A stretch of 64,000 nt of DNA, from positions 34,354,737 through 34,418,736 of the forward strand of contig CM043869.1 in assembly GCA_023846275.1 (NCBI GenBank). Direction: 5' to 3'. Within the stretch, counting starts at the first letter, position 1. Every line of letters starts with the position of its first letter. The position numbers and the translations under genes were made by a program. This document shows, one piece after another, positions 1 to 11,763 of this stretch. This stretch comes from Vanilla planifolia (Eukaryota > Streptophyta > Magnoliopsida > Asparagales > Orchidaceae). The notes below the pieces were generated by a model. That model was not told the origin of the DNA. It saw only the letters and a program-made list of their open reading frames with translations, and searched no databases.

Positions 1-2
1 CC

Positions 3-674
3 GCAGCTGATTTCCGCCGCGCCGCAATTGTGGCCGCGGATGAGATCTCCGCCCGCGGCCGCCTGCCCATCATCGCTGGTGGATCTAATTCCTATATAAA
101 GGAGCTCGTCGCCGGCGACAACGGCGCATTCGCCCGCCGCTACGATTGCTGCTTCATCTGGGTGGATGTCGATTATCCCGTGCTCGACGACTTCGTCGCC
201 GAGCGGGTGGACTCTATGGTGGAGCAGGGTCTGGTTGAGGAGGCCCGCGAGCTGTTCGTTCCCGCGGCGGACTACACTAAAGGGATCCGTAGATCGATCG
301 GCGTGCCGGAGATGGACAGGTTTCTACGGAGGGAATCAGAGGCCGGCGAGGCAGAAAAGGCGGAAATGCTTGCCGATGCCTTGGACAAGATCAAGGCCAA
401 CACTTGCAAACTGACGCGCGTGCAGAGGGAGAAGATTCAGCGCTTCGAGGCTGAGGATGGGTGGCGATTGCACCGCGTCGACGCAACGTTGGCGGTACTC
501 CGGCGACGGGAGCCCGTTGCGGGGAGGGTGTGGGAGGAGAGGGTAGTGGTACCAAGCGTCGAAGTTGTGAGGAGGTTCTTCGGAGGAATTGGGGTAATGA
601 AACGGTGCGGTGGCGTCTCGGCTGGCGATGCGGCGGCGGTTGCAGCGATTGCGGTGGTTGGCGCGACAAAGTAA
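3..674 (+). CDS. IPT: Adenylate isopentenyltransferase (cytokinin biosynthesis), 3' part, cut by the window edge
   Basis: The enzyme class transfers an isopentenyl group from DMAPP to ATP or ADP, the first committed step of cytokinin synthesis, often in plastids. The open frame enters from the left edge (codons from position 3) and ends at TAA 672-674, giving 223 residues. Family marks in order: an AADFR start, RGRLPIIAGGSNSYI, CCFIWVDVD, RVDSMVEQGLVEEARELF, GIRRSIGVPEMDRF, and KANTCKLTRVQREKIQRF. The N-terminal P-loop lies outside the window; a full plant enzyme is about 320-350 residues, so roughly a third is missing. There is no intron in the visible part, as usual for plant adenylate IPTs. 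The NTCKL and CCFIWVD motifs favour this class over tRNA-IPT. The end is alanine-rich (GDAAAVAAIAVVGATK) with no CaaX prenylation box. Third codon positions are GC-rich, unlike everything downstream. The GTG at 30 is an internal codon, not a start. The exact paralogue cannot be named. Confidence 0.93.
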   Translation, partial: AADFRRAAIVAADEISARGRLPIIAGGSNSYIKELVAGDNGAFARRYDCCFIWVDVDYPVLDDFVAERVDSMVEQGLVEEARELFVPAADYTKGIRRSIGVPEMDRFLRRESEAGEAEKAEMLADALDKIKANTCKLTRVQREKIQRFEAEDGWRLHRVDATLAVLRRREPVAGRVWEERVVVPSVEVVRRFFGGIGVMKRCGGVSAGDAAAVAAIAVVGATK

Positions 675-1154
675 GCAGTTCGTGCGGATAAATTAAGGAA
701 GCACATCATTTGGGACTCGATTAAATTTTTTTAATATGCCTTCTTTTCCTGATGCATTACGAGGAAAAAAGGAGGAGGTTTAATTCGAATAATTTGGGGA
801 CGGGAATCCTCCTAAGCGTTGACTAGCTTTTGGAAATCGGAAGCCAATTAATTATTAATTTTCCAAGGAAAATGTAGTTTAATGTAGCAATTTTTTAGCT
901 TGTATTCTCTGTATAATGTACACTAATGTTATTTATGAATTTGGTTTCTTTAAAAAAAAAGTCATTTTTTAAAGTAAATTTTTATTTAATTTTCCAATTC
1001 ATATTCTGCTGCATTGTCCGACAGGTGCCAATTTATTCATGAATTATAAAATGTTTTATTTAATTTTAATAAATAAAGATATGTCCGTACAAAAGTTATA
1101 AAACCTTGGCAGCATGCTCGTTCCAGTACAGTGAATTATTTTCTAATACTTGGT
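675..1154 (+). other. 3' flank of the IPT gene with candidate polyadenylation signals
   Basis: AT-rich non-coding DNA directly after the stop codon. Overlapping AATAAA hexamers lie at 1068-1077, and TTTAAA/TATAAT-like elements near 905-960 could also serve as plant near-upstream elements. Which is used cannot be told from sequence. No other gene is visible. Confidence 0.4.
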
Positions 1155-1171
1155 AAAAAAAAAAAAAAAAA
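1155..1171. repeat. Poly(A) run of 17
   Basis: An uninterrupted run of 17 A residues, followed by AGAAACTACATAAATAATTC. It could be a simple slippage tract or the tail of a small retroposon on the plus strand; no target-site duplication was recognised. Confidence 0.8.
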
Positions 1172-3046
1172 GAAACTACATAAATAATTCATCTTTCTTT
1201 GTTATAATATGAAACAGCTTGAATATGTTTAAACCAAGTTAATTTTTCTTTATACGGAACATTTTGGAATGTAGTGGCTAACAGTTTTGCCGTCTTTATT
1301 CTAATATGTAATTTTTTTATGTTTTTTAAAGTTCAACTTAAATTAAAAATAGCGGATTCATCATTTTGTTGCATTAAATAATTTTGTTGATCTAAGTGAT
1401 TAACCTTGAAGACTATTCTATTTCAAAACCATGAAGACTTTAAGAGATAGATAATCCATGGAACATCAAAGCGAAGAAACAAACATAACAGAGATGGTAT
1501 GCTACAATCTCTCTAGATGGGGATTTGTTATCATATTTGACTATGTGTAGACAAGCATAGCCCAAAAAATGTCATAATCTTCATCATCTATGTTATGGAA
1601 TAATTTTGTATTATTAGAAAATAATATTTTTTTGAAGTATCCTTTGATAATCTCTTCATTAATTTTACTTTATTAATTTACTATTTACATCTTGTTCTTT
1701 GTGATATGATTTGATTTCTTCTTAAATGTTTTGCTTATCGTGACATATTTCTTTATATTTGATGCAATTGTGACAAATATTTTATTCCAAGATGTTTCTT
1801 TTTAGATTATATGATTGATTTGAAATCAATGATCATATTTCAACAAAATTTTTCATTGTAGACTTCTATGAAAAAAATCAATCACAAAAACCTATTTGGG
1901 TCATCATATTGTCATCACATTTACAAAATGTGACGCAACAATTTTTGCAAATGGATCAACTTCAATAAATTTTATATTATAGAAATTTATCAAGAAAAAT
2001 TTCATTTGAAATATTCTTGGAAAATTTTAAATTTTTAAACTCAAGTCATTTGTTGAAAGAATTTTTTTAGCCAAAATAACATTGTGATTCCATTTTTTAG
2101 GTACAAAGTTGTAAATTTGTCCCATAATTATTGCCAAATATGATGACTAAATAAATATAATATATTATTAGTTTGCACTAAAAATCATGCCCTCAAGAGT
2201 TTTTCCAACTTCAAATAATATTGCAACATAAGGAAGAATTTTCATTATAATAATTAAGTGTTCATCTACCTCCAAGTGTCAATTAGGATTCAAAGTGGCT
2301 AAAAGGCAATGGAAATCATAAGGATGCATCTTGCCATTAGAAATCATTAATAGAGTATGGACAACTTTGTCTTGAAGTAACATTCATGTTTCCAATTGAC
2401 AACAATACATCCCGACTATGTAAACCTATTTCTTTGTCTTGTGAAGAAGTGTAAAAAAGATATTGGGTCAAGTTGAAAGGCATAATTCAATCAACATGCA
2501 AGCTTTTAAACTCTCAAGAACTTGCTTTCTCTCTTTCATTACATTCTTAGGATTTAACTATTAATGTAAGAGGTTGTTCTCTCACTTCTCTCCAAATCAT
2601 ATTGCATGTGATTAATTTTCTCCTCATCTTGGTTTTTTTTTCACCTTATCCAAAGGATTTTCAACATTAAAAATTTGCTTGGTACTACTTTTTTGTAACC
2701 TTTGAATATTTATGCATAATTCTATTTTTTTAATGCCAATAATCACTATTAACTTCAACTCTTTAAGGCTTTATCCCACAAACTTATTATTGTAGTTGAA
2801 AATATGGTTTTCAAAAATAATTTAAAAATTTCAAACAAAATTCAAAAGAATCTTTTATGTGAATAAAAATATAAATTACAAAAAATCTTTAATAAGTTTT
2901 TAATGCTTTTAGGACAAACAACTTTTGAAACGCACTTTACATTACCTAAACAAAAACAAAAATAGCATCAATAGTAGGAAATGATGCTGTTGGTCAACTG
3001 ATAGCATGTGCTCTTTGGAAGGGAGAGGATTTAAAGCAAGAAGAAC
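1172..3046. other. AT-rich intergenic DNA, no gene recognised
   Basis: Translation on both strands gives frames broken by frequent stops and no family motif I could name. A stretch near 2250-2600 is slightly less AT-rich and might be an old element, but nothing supports a specific family. Confidence 0.5.
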
Positions 3047-3200
3047 TGAGCATTTCGTAAGAAAGAAAGAAAGAAAGAAAGAATTTATTGGAGGGAGAGG
3101 TGGCCAAGTTTGAAAGTGAGGAATAGATGAGGTAAAGAGAAAAGAGAAGATAGAGAGGAAACAAGGTAGGTAGGGCGACAATAAGGGCTTAGTTAGAGAT
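3047..3200. repeat. Purine-rich tract with a (GAAA)5 microsatellite
   Basis: The plus strand is strongly G+A biased; five GAAA units sit at 3061-3083. The reverse strand has a 99-codon open frame (2942-3241) rich in Phe, Leu and Ser, which is what a pyrimidine tract produces; it is not taken as a gene. Confidence 0.7.
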
Positions 3201-3979
3201 ATATGACAGAAGATTATAATAGCCTGATAAATTAACTTCAATTATTTCTCCTTAAACTTACCTTTTACATATTGGATAGGTATATTCTAACTTCAAAACT
3301 CAAAAATATTGTCTAATGGGCATCTTGAAAAGCATGTCAGGATAGTGATAATTGAATCTTAAACTTAAGCATGTCATTATGAAGTTCTTAGATCATGGAA
3401 TTCATAAATATTTAGTTTATATTTTTTAAAAAATCAATTGTAATTTTTTAAATTTTTTGAAGATAAAAATTTTATAAAAAGGAGAAAATTTAGGATATTA
3501 AATAGCGATCAACTTATTATGTTGTAAAATGAGATGATAAGCTCCTTCCTATTCCTTGAAAACCCATTATAGCAATTAGAGACCAAGTGAGAAAATTGGA
3601 GGGCAAGTAGAGGAGCAGCTCAGAGGATTAAGTGAAGCATTTTGATTTTTCAGTTGTGATTTCTTACATCATTTTGGTGAGGAAAAAAAGAAGAGTAGCC
3701 CTAAGAAAAGAACAAGTTTTCAATCTCAATCTCATCGTGACCTTCCTTCTTAAGGCATGTATCAATTATTTAGATGGGTAAGAAGATGGATTTTACAAGA
3801 TTTGAGTTGTTGTCATAAGGCACAGAGGCCATCATTATTTCAACTATAATGATTATATCAGACGATTATTCAGATTGATTGGTACAAGCCTGTAGTAGGA
3901 ACCAATGAGAGGCCTTCTACTAGGATGTTCTTTTTAATTGCATGAATTTATTAATGCAACACATATGTTGAATAATGCG
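3201..3979. other. AT-rich intergenic DNA, no gene recognised
   Basis: No coding frame or family motif. The stretch 3540-3760 is less AT-rich and resembles retroelement leader DNA in composition only. Confidence 0.45.
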
Positions 3980-4181
3980 ATGGGAGCAGATAATATTATA
4001 TGAAATTATTTTTTTGATCACTCGCTAAAATGATTAAGTAGATGGATTATACTAGTAGTATGTATTTATCAGATAATATAATGGGAGTAGATAATATTAC
4101 TTAAAACTATTTATCCAATCGTCTTTTAAAAAGATTAAGTGTAAGTATTGTATGAGTATGACATATTTATCAGATTTGTAT
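3980..4181. repeat. Two-copy degenerate tandem duplication, period 101 bp
   Basis: ATGGGAGCAGATAATATTA at 3980 recurs as ATGGGAGTAGATAATATTA at 4081. Each copy continues with a related body containing AAAATGATTAAGT / AAAAGATTAAGTG and a closing ATTTATCAGAT. The copies differ by many substitutions, so the duplication is old. Confidence 0.75.
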
Positions 4182-4507
4182 ACTGTTACATAGATCACAA
4201 ATTATACTTGTATAACTATGTTATTAGATGAGTATGATCAAAGTTATTTCAGTGTGTAAAATATATTACAGATTATATAAGTATGAAAGGATAAATGGGT
4301 TAGTATGTTATGATTCCATGACTATTTGTCTGTCATCAAACATATGTCGTATAATATTATATGTAACATCGTGCTTTATGATGATAATGAAAAATATCAC
4401 TAAAACAAGGATCATACATGTACAAAATGGGAATCAAACAGACATGCTTATGTGTTGAATCAACATAGAATAAGTTTTTTTGTTCAATCTTTGATATGAC
4501 CCATTGA

Positions 4508-4510
<3 letters not shown>
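4182..4510. other. AT-rich spacer, no gene recognised
   Basis: Contains a 76-codon plus-strand open frame (4228-4458) with no recognisable domain and composition like its surroundings; judged to be a chance frame. Confidence 0.5.

Positions 4511-4546
<36 letters not shown>
4511..4546. repeat. (TA)18 microsatellite
   Basis: A pure TA dinucleotide run of 36 bp directly read from the sequence. Confidence 0.97.
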
Positions 4547-4675
4547 CTATGTAAGAAATTAGAATATGATTAGATAAAAGTAAACAAAATGAAAAGAAAA
4601 GAAGCTAATAGATCCTAAGAAAGAGCAAGATCCTATTGGATAATAACTTGATATATATGAAATACATCACCCCAA

Positions 4676-5060
4676 TGTTGTGGTCCTAGAGATGGGGCCA
4701 TGACATATAGAGTATTAACTTAGTGATGATAAGATACTTCACTCTTACATATTATGGGTGCTCAAAGATGAAGCTCTAATATTCCAAACACTTATTTTCT
4801 GTCAGTATAGGATGTTGGTATTAAAGGATGAGACTTAGTAATGATGAGTTATTTCACTCCCAAGTATTATAGATACTCAAAGTTAAGAATTTAAAAATTT
4901 TGAGAGCTTTGTTTTCCATCAACACAAGATGTTGACATTAGAGGGTAAGACTTAATGATGATGAGACACTTCACTCTCTGTTATGGTACTAAGAGATAGA
5001 ACCATGACATTTAAGAGTATCAAGACTTGTGTATGATGATGATATTGCTATAGGACCCTC
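4676..5060. repeat. Degenerate tandem array, period about 115-117 bp
   Basis: Units open with ACTTAGTGATGATAAGATAC (4718), ACTTAGTAATGATGAGTTAT (4833) and ACTTAATGATGATGAGACAC (4950), each followed by TTCACTC. Spacings are 115 and 117 bp. A GTTGTGGTCCTAGAGATGG block at about 4676 recurs as GTTATGGTACTAAGAGATAG at about 4980, so the array has a mosaic order. No coding meaning is apparent. Confidence 0.8.
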
Positions 5061-5860
5061 AAGTGTTGAAATAGAGGTCATGAAAAATTTTAGGCTTAAA
5101 GGAAGAAGGAAAATGTTAAAGAAAAATGAATGAAAAAAAATTAAATACAAAAATTGAAGACAAAAATGAAAGAAAAGAAAAAGTATTGTAACTTATGATG
5201 ATATAGATGTATATACATATGACCATATATGCATTGTCATAGTACGTTTTATTTTAGATTATCATATATTCTTTTATTTATTATTCTATTTTATTGTTTA
5301 GCTATTTTATTTGTTCTTTATACTTCTTTATTGCAAGTAACTAGAAGTTTTCTTGTTGAGTATATTATGCTCACTTTTAACTTATATTATAAGACATGAT
5401 ACTATCACTCACCAAGCTGAGGATTTTTAAGAGATAGTTCAAGACTCAGGGTTAGAAGATTGATATACTTGGTTTGTATAAAGGATATTGTATATATGTG
5501 GATATATTTATATTTTATTTCAAATTTTAAAATCATGTAAAAATGAAAAATGCAAACTCAAAATAATGTTGAGATGACAAGTTAATTAAATCAATAAGTT
5601 AATTAGGTTTTATGTCATAAAATAATTTAAATGGAAATAGTTATATAATATTAGAACTATATTATTATAATAAAATTTAATATATGCTAAGTGTAAATCT
5701 AAATTTCTAATTATGTTTTTTTTCCAAATAGTACCTTTAATAAAATTTTAAGTTTTTAGTTATTAATGTTGTTTTTCTATTACTTTTTGGGTGAAAAGTA
5801 GATGAAAATTTAAGTTTTGTGAATAGTAATTTTCATAATAGTTTCAAAAAATAAGAAACA
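5061..5860. other. AT-rich stretch, possible old LTR
   Basis: No gene. Around 5400-5480 the text CACTCACCAAGCTGAGGAT resembles the 3' part of gypsy-type LTRs and is loosely like the LTR-like DNA at 56.1-56.6 kb. The support is weak and the boundaries are unknown. Confidence 0.3.
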
Positions 5861-5869
5861 AACCTAACA

Positions 5870-6440
5870 TTTATAAGATAATTGGAGATTGGCTAGTAAT
5901 TATATCTTTCATTTTGGATGGATCTAGTAGTAATCAAAATACTAAAACTATAACACACTACACTTTTCTTAATTAAACATTTCTTCAAATCAAATAAAAT
6001 TTTTCTTTCAGTAATAATTCCAAAATATTTCTTAAATGTTCTAATAGATCATTTTCATTGTCATTTTAAATCAAAATATGCTATTAAAAATCTAATAATA
6101 ATGGGCTTAAACATTGCAAACATTAAACTCATTAAAATGTTATACAAATAGATAATCCCAAGGGTATAACTAAGCATTTAATTAAACCATTATGTGTTTT
6201 GAAAATATCACTGCATTCATCATCAAGTCTAGTCTTTTTTTGATGAAAATCACTTTTAAGATCAGTTTTACTAAAATAACTTGTGTTAGATGCTAAATAA
6301 AAAATATTATCAAGTCTAGGAATAAATCTATATTTAATAGTAATCTTATTTATAGTTTTATTATCAAAGATTTTGTAAGTAATGTTAAGGTAAGAATAAC
6401 ACATGTATTCAAAACTTTTTTCAAAAAAAATCTTTCCCAA
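5870..6440 (-). pseudogene. Ty3/gypsy reverse transcriptase relic
   Basis: Reverse transcriptase copies element RNA into DNA. An unbroken 102-residue frame (6440-6132) holds TINKITIKYRF, IPRLDNI, FSKTDLKSDFHQ (including the first catalytic Asp region), FKTHNGLIKCLVIPLGLS and a terminal TF. The match continues below 6130 after a stop: FMSLMFAMFKPIIIRF, AYFD, HLRTF-like and ILFDLKKC segments, the usual order of the gypsy RT palm. The catalytic YxDD box is reduced to AYFDLK followed by a stop, so activity is excluded. The text is close to the Reina/CRM/Tekay style of chromovirus RT, but the lineage is not certain. Confidence 0.87.
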
Positions 6441-6559
6441 GAAAGTTCATCTGCTTGTCTTTTTAACTAAACATTTTTTATTTAATTCATCCTATAATGG
6501 GATTAATTTGATAAATGAGATCCTAGAATAAGATCTATAATATATTGTATGTCTCTTAA

Positions 6560-6940
6560 TTAAGGTTGGATATAAGGTTCAATTATTAGACTTAACCTTT
6601 TTAATGCATTTGTTGATATGATATTCATTGCATTATCATTATTAATGACTAATCACAAATTGTTATCTTAATAAGGTACAAAGATATTGAATACATTTTT
6701 GCAACTCTAGTGCTTTACTTCACCTTTTGGCAAAGAATAACATCTCATGACACTTATTTGTCAATCTACTTCTTCACAATTACTTTCCTTATTTGTGAGG
6801 GTATCTTTTATAATATTTTTAAAATCATTTTTTTACTCATCTTTTTTAACACATATCATTATTTTGAAATTTACCATTTTATGTCATAACTTACCAAACT
6901 TAAAAAAATCTTATCTTCTCTTTCCTTGAATTTTTAGTCA
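6560..6940 (-). pseudogene. Gypsy zinc-knuckle and aspartic protease traces
   Basis: Between gag and RT on the minus strand, FFKFGKL at about 6900 occupies the place of a CCHC knuckle (CFKCGxxGH) with its cysteines lost. Further down, NAMNIISTNALKRLSLIIEP at about 6580-6640 fits the segment after the protease active site (usually xNxISxxxxxKLxLxxEPHP). The catalytic DxG is not preserved. The identification rests mainly on order and on this one segment. Confidence 0.55.
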
Positions 6941-6959
6941 TAACGGTCTTAGTAATTTG

Positions 6960-7860
6960 CATACTAGGTACAAAAGGTGGCATCCTAGATCTAGTAGTTG
7001 ACTAAAGTACATTTAATGTTCACTTTGATATTGAGATTTATTAATTAAGGGAATAAACCCTTTTTGTCTCTCTACATATTGAGCTTGAGAAAGTGCATCC
7101 TCTAAAGTCTATAGGTCATGTAAAATAATATCATTTTTATACCGATTCTAAGGCCCATAAAAAATTTATCAATCAACTATTAATTAGAGTCAAAACATCT
7201 AGTTCTATAGACTAAAACATCAAATTGATTATGCTATGCAATTATTGTTATATCACCTTGCTTAAGACTACAAAATTTTCTCTATAATTCTTTATCGTGA
7301 AATAAAGAGTATTACTTCATCATAAGCATACATTTCATCTTTGGCCATGAACTAGAAGTTTTATCTAACCTTTGTTTCTTAAATTATGTGTTGTGCTAGA
7401 AAATTTTTGTTGGACCCACTCATTTCATTTCAACAAATTTAGTTTTCTATTATTTATCAAATTTATAACATTCAATCATACATTATAATTTAATAGTTCT
7501 ATTTAGGAATTTATTTTGATCATGGCTATCATGAAAAATAGGAAGATCCTTCTTAACTTTACTTTGCACTTCCAATTATCATCTTTAGGATGTTTTCTTT
7601 GATGATTTCCTATCCTATCCATTCTTGGTGCCCTTGCTTCATTATTGTATTGTTCTTCACTTTAAATATGGGCTTGTTGGGTTGTGTTCTTTGTCCATTA
7701 AAATTATTTTTCATGTCTTTAATGGCATTGTGCAAGTCCTATATTAGTTTAGTTAAATTGCTAATTTGAGTTTTAATTTGATTTTTAAAAGTGTCTAAAT
7801 CATTTCTTAAATCCTTGTAGTTTTCATTCTAATGTTTTCTTGTTATCATGATATTTTAAT
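6960..7860 (-). pseudogene. Ty3/gypsy gag relic
   Basis: The gag protein forms the element particle. Minus-strand translation, through several frameshifts, gives RRIGNHQRK-like basic text and DDNWKCKVKL (about 7560-7600, the position of DDNxxSIKxKIPxF in related gags). Next come LKQGDITIIAYHNQFDVL (about 7215-7270), FMGLRIGI (about 7155) and DALSQAQYVERQKGF (about 7065-7110), matching the usual tail of the retrotransposon gag domain. At least four stops interrupt it. Confidence 0.7.
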
Positions 7861-7924
7861 ATATGTTCTTAAGTGAATGATAATATGTGAATTCTATAAA
7901 GATGCTAAAACAAACTTTAGGCAA

Positions 7925-7936
7925 GATATGATATAA
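7925..7936 (-). other. Possible primer-binding-site relic (initiator tRNA-Met type)
   Basis: The complement reads TTATATCATATC, 8 of 12 matching TGGTATCAGAGC, placed directly upstream of gag on the minus strand and beside a TG at 7937 that could be the LTR edge. Suggestive by position; weak by identity. Confidence 0.4.
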
Positions 7937-9300
7937 TGCAAAGCAAAACTAAGTTAAAATATTTTTGTTAAAGGGTCGACCATGCGAATAAAAGTAACGG
8001 TAGTAACAAAAATCTAAATTAAATTAAGATTCTTTCAAAGGTTATCTATGTGCATGTGAGGTGTTGATTTGATTCTAATATATGAGAGATGTGTTAAAAA
8101 ACAAAAGTATTAATTTACAGTCTCCTACATAGTAAATTTTAAGCATAATTATTCAAGAAGTTAAATCAAGTTCATGCACCATGGATTGCACTATGTGGGC
8201 TAAATTTTGTAGATCTCTCCTTTACAAGTTGCACTTAAACAAGGGTTAAGTAAATTGAAGTAATATTTGGTTAGCTTTAAGTGAAGAAAATCAATGTAAG
8301 CTTATCCAAGGTATTTTTGATAGACAAGGCGCTTTAGTAAATTTTTAGTTTTGAAATCTAAGGCCTTAAAAGGATAATGTAAAATCAAAGTCTTTGTTGG
8401 GTTAACTTGTTTCAAAAGAACTTTCAAGATGAAAAAACCCTTCAAATCTAACTCCTTATCCTTTGATCTTGATTGCACCTTTTCTAATATATTTTTCTTC
8501 ACTCGATATACTTATTGAAATCACTTTTGATAAAAACTTTTGAAATGCAACTCCTAAATTGAATTTGGAGTAAGGGTAAAAAATTAGTTTTACATGTTTC
8601 AAGGAAGAGTGTGCACATGTTCATGAGTCATCAATGTGGGAGGACAGGGTGCACGTGTGTTTGGTGCTATGCATAGGATCTAGTCTCGATTCAAGCTTCA
8701 TTTGATGAGGGCTAGTTAGTAACTGTTTGGTTCAGAATTAGAGCACTTGGATGATTTATCAATTCCAAAGGAATTGAGGAGCTAAGTCATATGCAAAGGT
8801 TGTAGGCCATTAGAGATGTGAGGTGTGATAGAAATGCCTATAACACATAGATCATGCATTGTAATGAGCAAGAGGTAGTTGTGTGAGTGGTTATGATGGA
8901 GGTTAGCATGAGCTACAAGGTCAATCATGTGGGAGCATTGTACACAATAGGTTTGTGCACATCTAGTGTGTTACATATAGTGCTTTGTGGGCTAGGAGAC
9001 AGTGATGGAACACACTTCAAGCTTTGGATGCTAATGGATCTTGAATTTTTCATATACCAAATATGATGGAGAAGGTGGAGGAAGGAAAGAAGCCTTCTTC
9101 AATGGGTGATGGCTTCTTTTAACTCATATAAAGAGGGAAAGAGAAGGTTATGGTTTTATAAGGAAGAAGAAAAATGGTTAGTTGTTTATGGGCCATTAGA
9201 TTTAGATGGAGACTAAGGATTAAATCTAAGATTTGATGCTTAGGATTGAAAAGGTAAGTTTGTCATAAGATGTGCAATTTTTTATGAGATGAAGGGGAGA
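7937..9300 (-). repeat. Probable LTR of the gypsy element to its left
   Basis: The DNA lies outside the primer-binding relic and has no coding frame beyond a 66-codon shadow. It keeps several CpGs near its edge (GGGTCGACCATGCG, AACGG). On the minus strand a TATA-like CTTTATATG lies near 9130-9145. The outer boundary is unknown and no second copy was recognised in the window. Confidence 0.4.
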
Positions 9301-11700
9301 GGAATATGGATAAGGTGGAAGATAAGATTTCGTAACTATTTACTCTAATGACCAATCTTCCTACCTTATCAATAAGGAAATGTTCACTAGCACCAAGGCT
9401 CGCAAGACTGCATTGAAAATTTCATTAAAAGTTTACATAGATCTTTACAACCTTGGCATTTATGGATTAAGAATATGAAACTATAAGAAGAAACTATATA
9501 TAATCCTTATCTAGATGAAGATGATGCACTTTGCTTTGTATTCAATATTTTGGTGGCACATAGAGATTCCTTGGAATGTGGCTTTTGATGATAATTTCAC
9601 TTCTAATCACACAAAAACTAATTTAACTGCTTCACCAAGTTACTCTTCATAAAAGAAAAGCAACTAAATAGTTATAAATCTTTTGGAGTTTATTACATAA
9701 CTCAAACATATGAAAATAAAGTACATTACTAATAACTTGATTAGCATAAAATCAACTTAGAAGTGGCATCGTAGCTCTTTTTCTTCTTTTGTGCATCTCC
9801 TTAATTTGAGCTTTGGTGATTGGTTTGTGCACTATCTATTATCTATGCACAATTTGGTTATTTGGATCTATACTAGCTCTAGATGATCATTTATTGATGC
9901 TTGTCTTACATCCAAACTCTAGTGGATTAAGACTTACAAATGATTACACATTATAGATAACAATTTTATGATAAACATTATGTGGGCTAACTAAAGTCAA
10001 TTTAAATTGCAAAGATAATCTAACTTCATCACTGAAGTGATTCCAAATGATTCAAAAATAGCTTTTATTACCACAATTTTCTAATAGTGATCATGACATA
10101 AGAATCCTCTAAAGTAATTATTGTAATTGAACTTTAGTAACCTTAATTCGTACTAGAAGCCATGTATAGTACAATAAGAGAAACAACAAAAATGGCCCCA
10201 AAATAACTTAGCCAACTTAGGGGGAAAAAACTAGTTTGTTATTTTAATGCATATTTCAACAAAACAACCATGAGTTCTTTCCAAATAAAATTCTATTTCT
10301 ATGAAATAAACATCTAGCAATGGTACAATAATCTTTAGTAGATAAGATCAACTCCATCACAAATAAAAATGAGCACAATAATGGTACATATAAGGAAATT
10401 GAAGAGACAACATAACAAAAAATAAGAGCAAGGATAATTTTTAGTTTGGTAACCACAAAAAATACCAAGAGCTTTGTTGCACATCTAATGTAGAATGTAT
10501 ATAATAAGATAGGTGGCTACTTTTGAGAATGGTTTTCATAGAAGCAAGAGAAAGAATTATGGTAGCTCAAAAAGAAAATCTCAAAATCCATTCTAAATAA
10601 AATCGTAATCTTGAAGAAAAATTGGATAGTTTGAAAAGTAGGAAATCATATGATTTTGAAAAATATTCATTATCAAAATTAAGGCTCAAAGTTAGGAAAA
10701 ACTCTTCTAAAAATTTCAACTTCATTTGGCTATGTTTGATAGGGGTTTTAAATCAAATAACAAACTATATGTAGAAACCTTAGGATTTAGGATGACTAGA
10801 ATATAATTAATATCTCATAAAACAACATAATTTAAAATGATATGCATTTTGGAGCTCATTTGGTAAGTCAAAACCAAAAAAAAACAAAAAACTTTTGTAG
10901 TTTTTTTTGTAGGATGGAAAGAGAAAAGTTTGAAAAGCATAAAATATCATCAAAATTGTTACCTTTTAATGTGAATATGAGGTTGTTTGAGAATCTAAGG
11001 AAACCATATAGCAAAATGCTTATGCTAGGTTTTTTAAAACTTTTTGGGAGTAACATAACAATGATGCAGACAAAAATCTTGTAAATAAAGAAGGGCTCAT
11101 GACATGTTGATGAAAGATGAAGAGACGTTAAGTATAATCATTGCAGATAACTTTGGTACCATTGTTTCAACATTTAAATAAGAGTAGGAATTGCTTTGCA
11201 TGGTCATCAATCGAGCAGATGAAGGTTTCACATCACATTTTTTGTTAGGTTTTCTTGGACATTACACACCAAGGAAGGAGAAAACACTATTTTTTTAGGC
11301 ATAAAATTTCATAAAGGCATGTTCCCTTAAAAAACTATTATTTATAAGTATTTATATATAGTTCGTATAGCTTACAAGCCAAGAGTTATATCTTATGATG
11401 TAAAAAAGTTGAAAACACCATTCTTGAAAAGGGTTAGCCCTCTAAGGTAGTTGGTTAATTGCTAGAGGTAGTCTCCTATTGACCATGTTGGGTGATAAGC
11501 TAATCATTTAGGTGATTAAGGAGGTTTGTTAATTAGATAAAAATTATTTTTGCTATGTTAGGCAAGTTTTTCTACTTTGTGAAATCATAAAACATCCTAG
11601 AACTCATTAGGATAGTTGTGAACAATCATAAACCTTAGTTAGCTAGCCTTATGGATCCAAACAAATGGAAATACATTTAGATACAAACTAGAACATAAGG
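9301..11700. other. AT-rich DNA without a recognised gene
   Basis: Short open frames at 10256-10468 (minus) and 10842-11084 (plus) carry no recognisable motif and have a base composition like the surrounding DNA. The stretch 9380-9850 may still belong to an LTR. Nothing else could be supported. Confidence 0.45.
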
Positions 11701-11763
11701 CATGTATATAAGTCTCTAAATGGCCTTGTAAACCTTGTTTTGAATTATGATGGTATGGTCTTG

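Larger units (their letters stand above)
5860..9300 (-). mobile_element. Decayed Ty3/gypsy LTR retrotransposon
   Basis: Read on the minus strand the order is LTR-like DNA (9300-7937), a primer-binding-site relic (7936-7925), gag (7860-6960), zinc knuckle and protease traces (6940-6560), then reverse transcriptase (6440-5870). This is the canonical Ty3/gypsy order up to RT. RNase H, integrase and the far LTR were not recognised to the left of 5870, so the element is truncated or covered by other DNA. It is non-functional, with many stops and frameshifts. Confidence 0.75.

Noticed and set aside
30..32. GTG as the start of the IPT protein
   Set aside because: The family match (AADFR and the following residues) continues upstream to the window edge, so this is an internal valine codon.
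166..709. Overlapping frames on both strands within the IPT gene
   Set aside because: They are GC-rich shadow frames of the true reading frame, which alone carries the family motifs.
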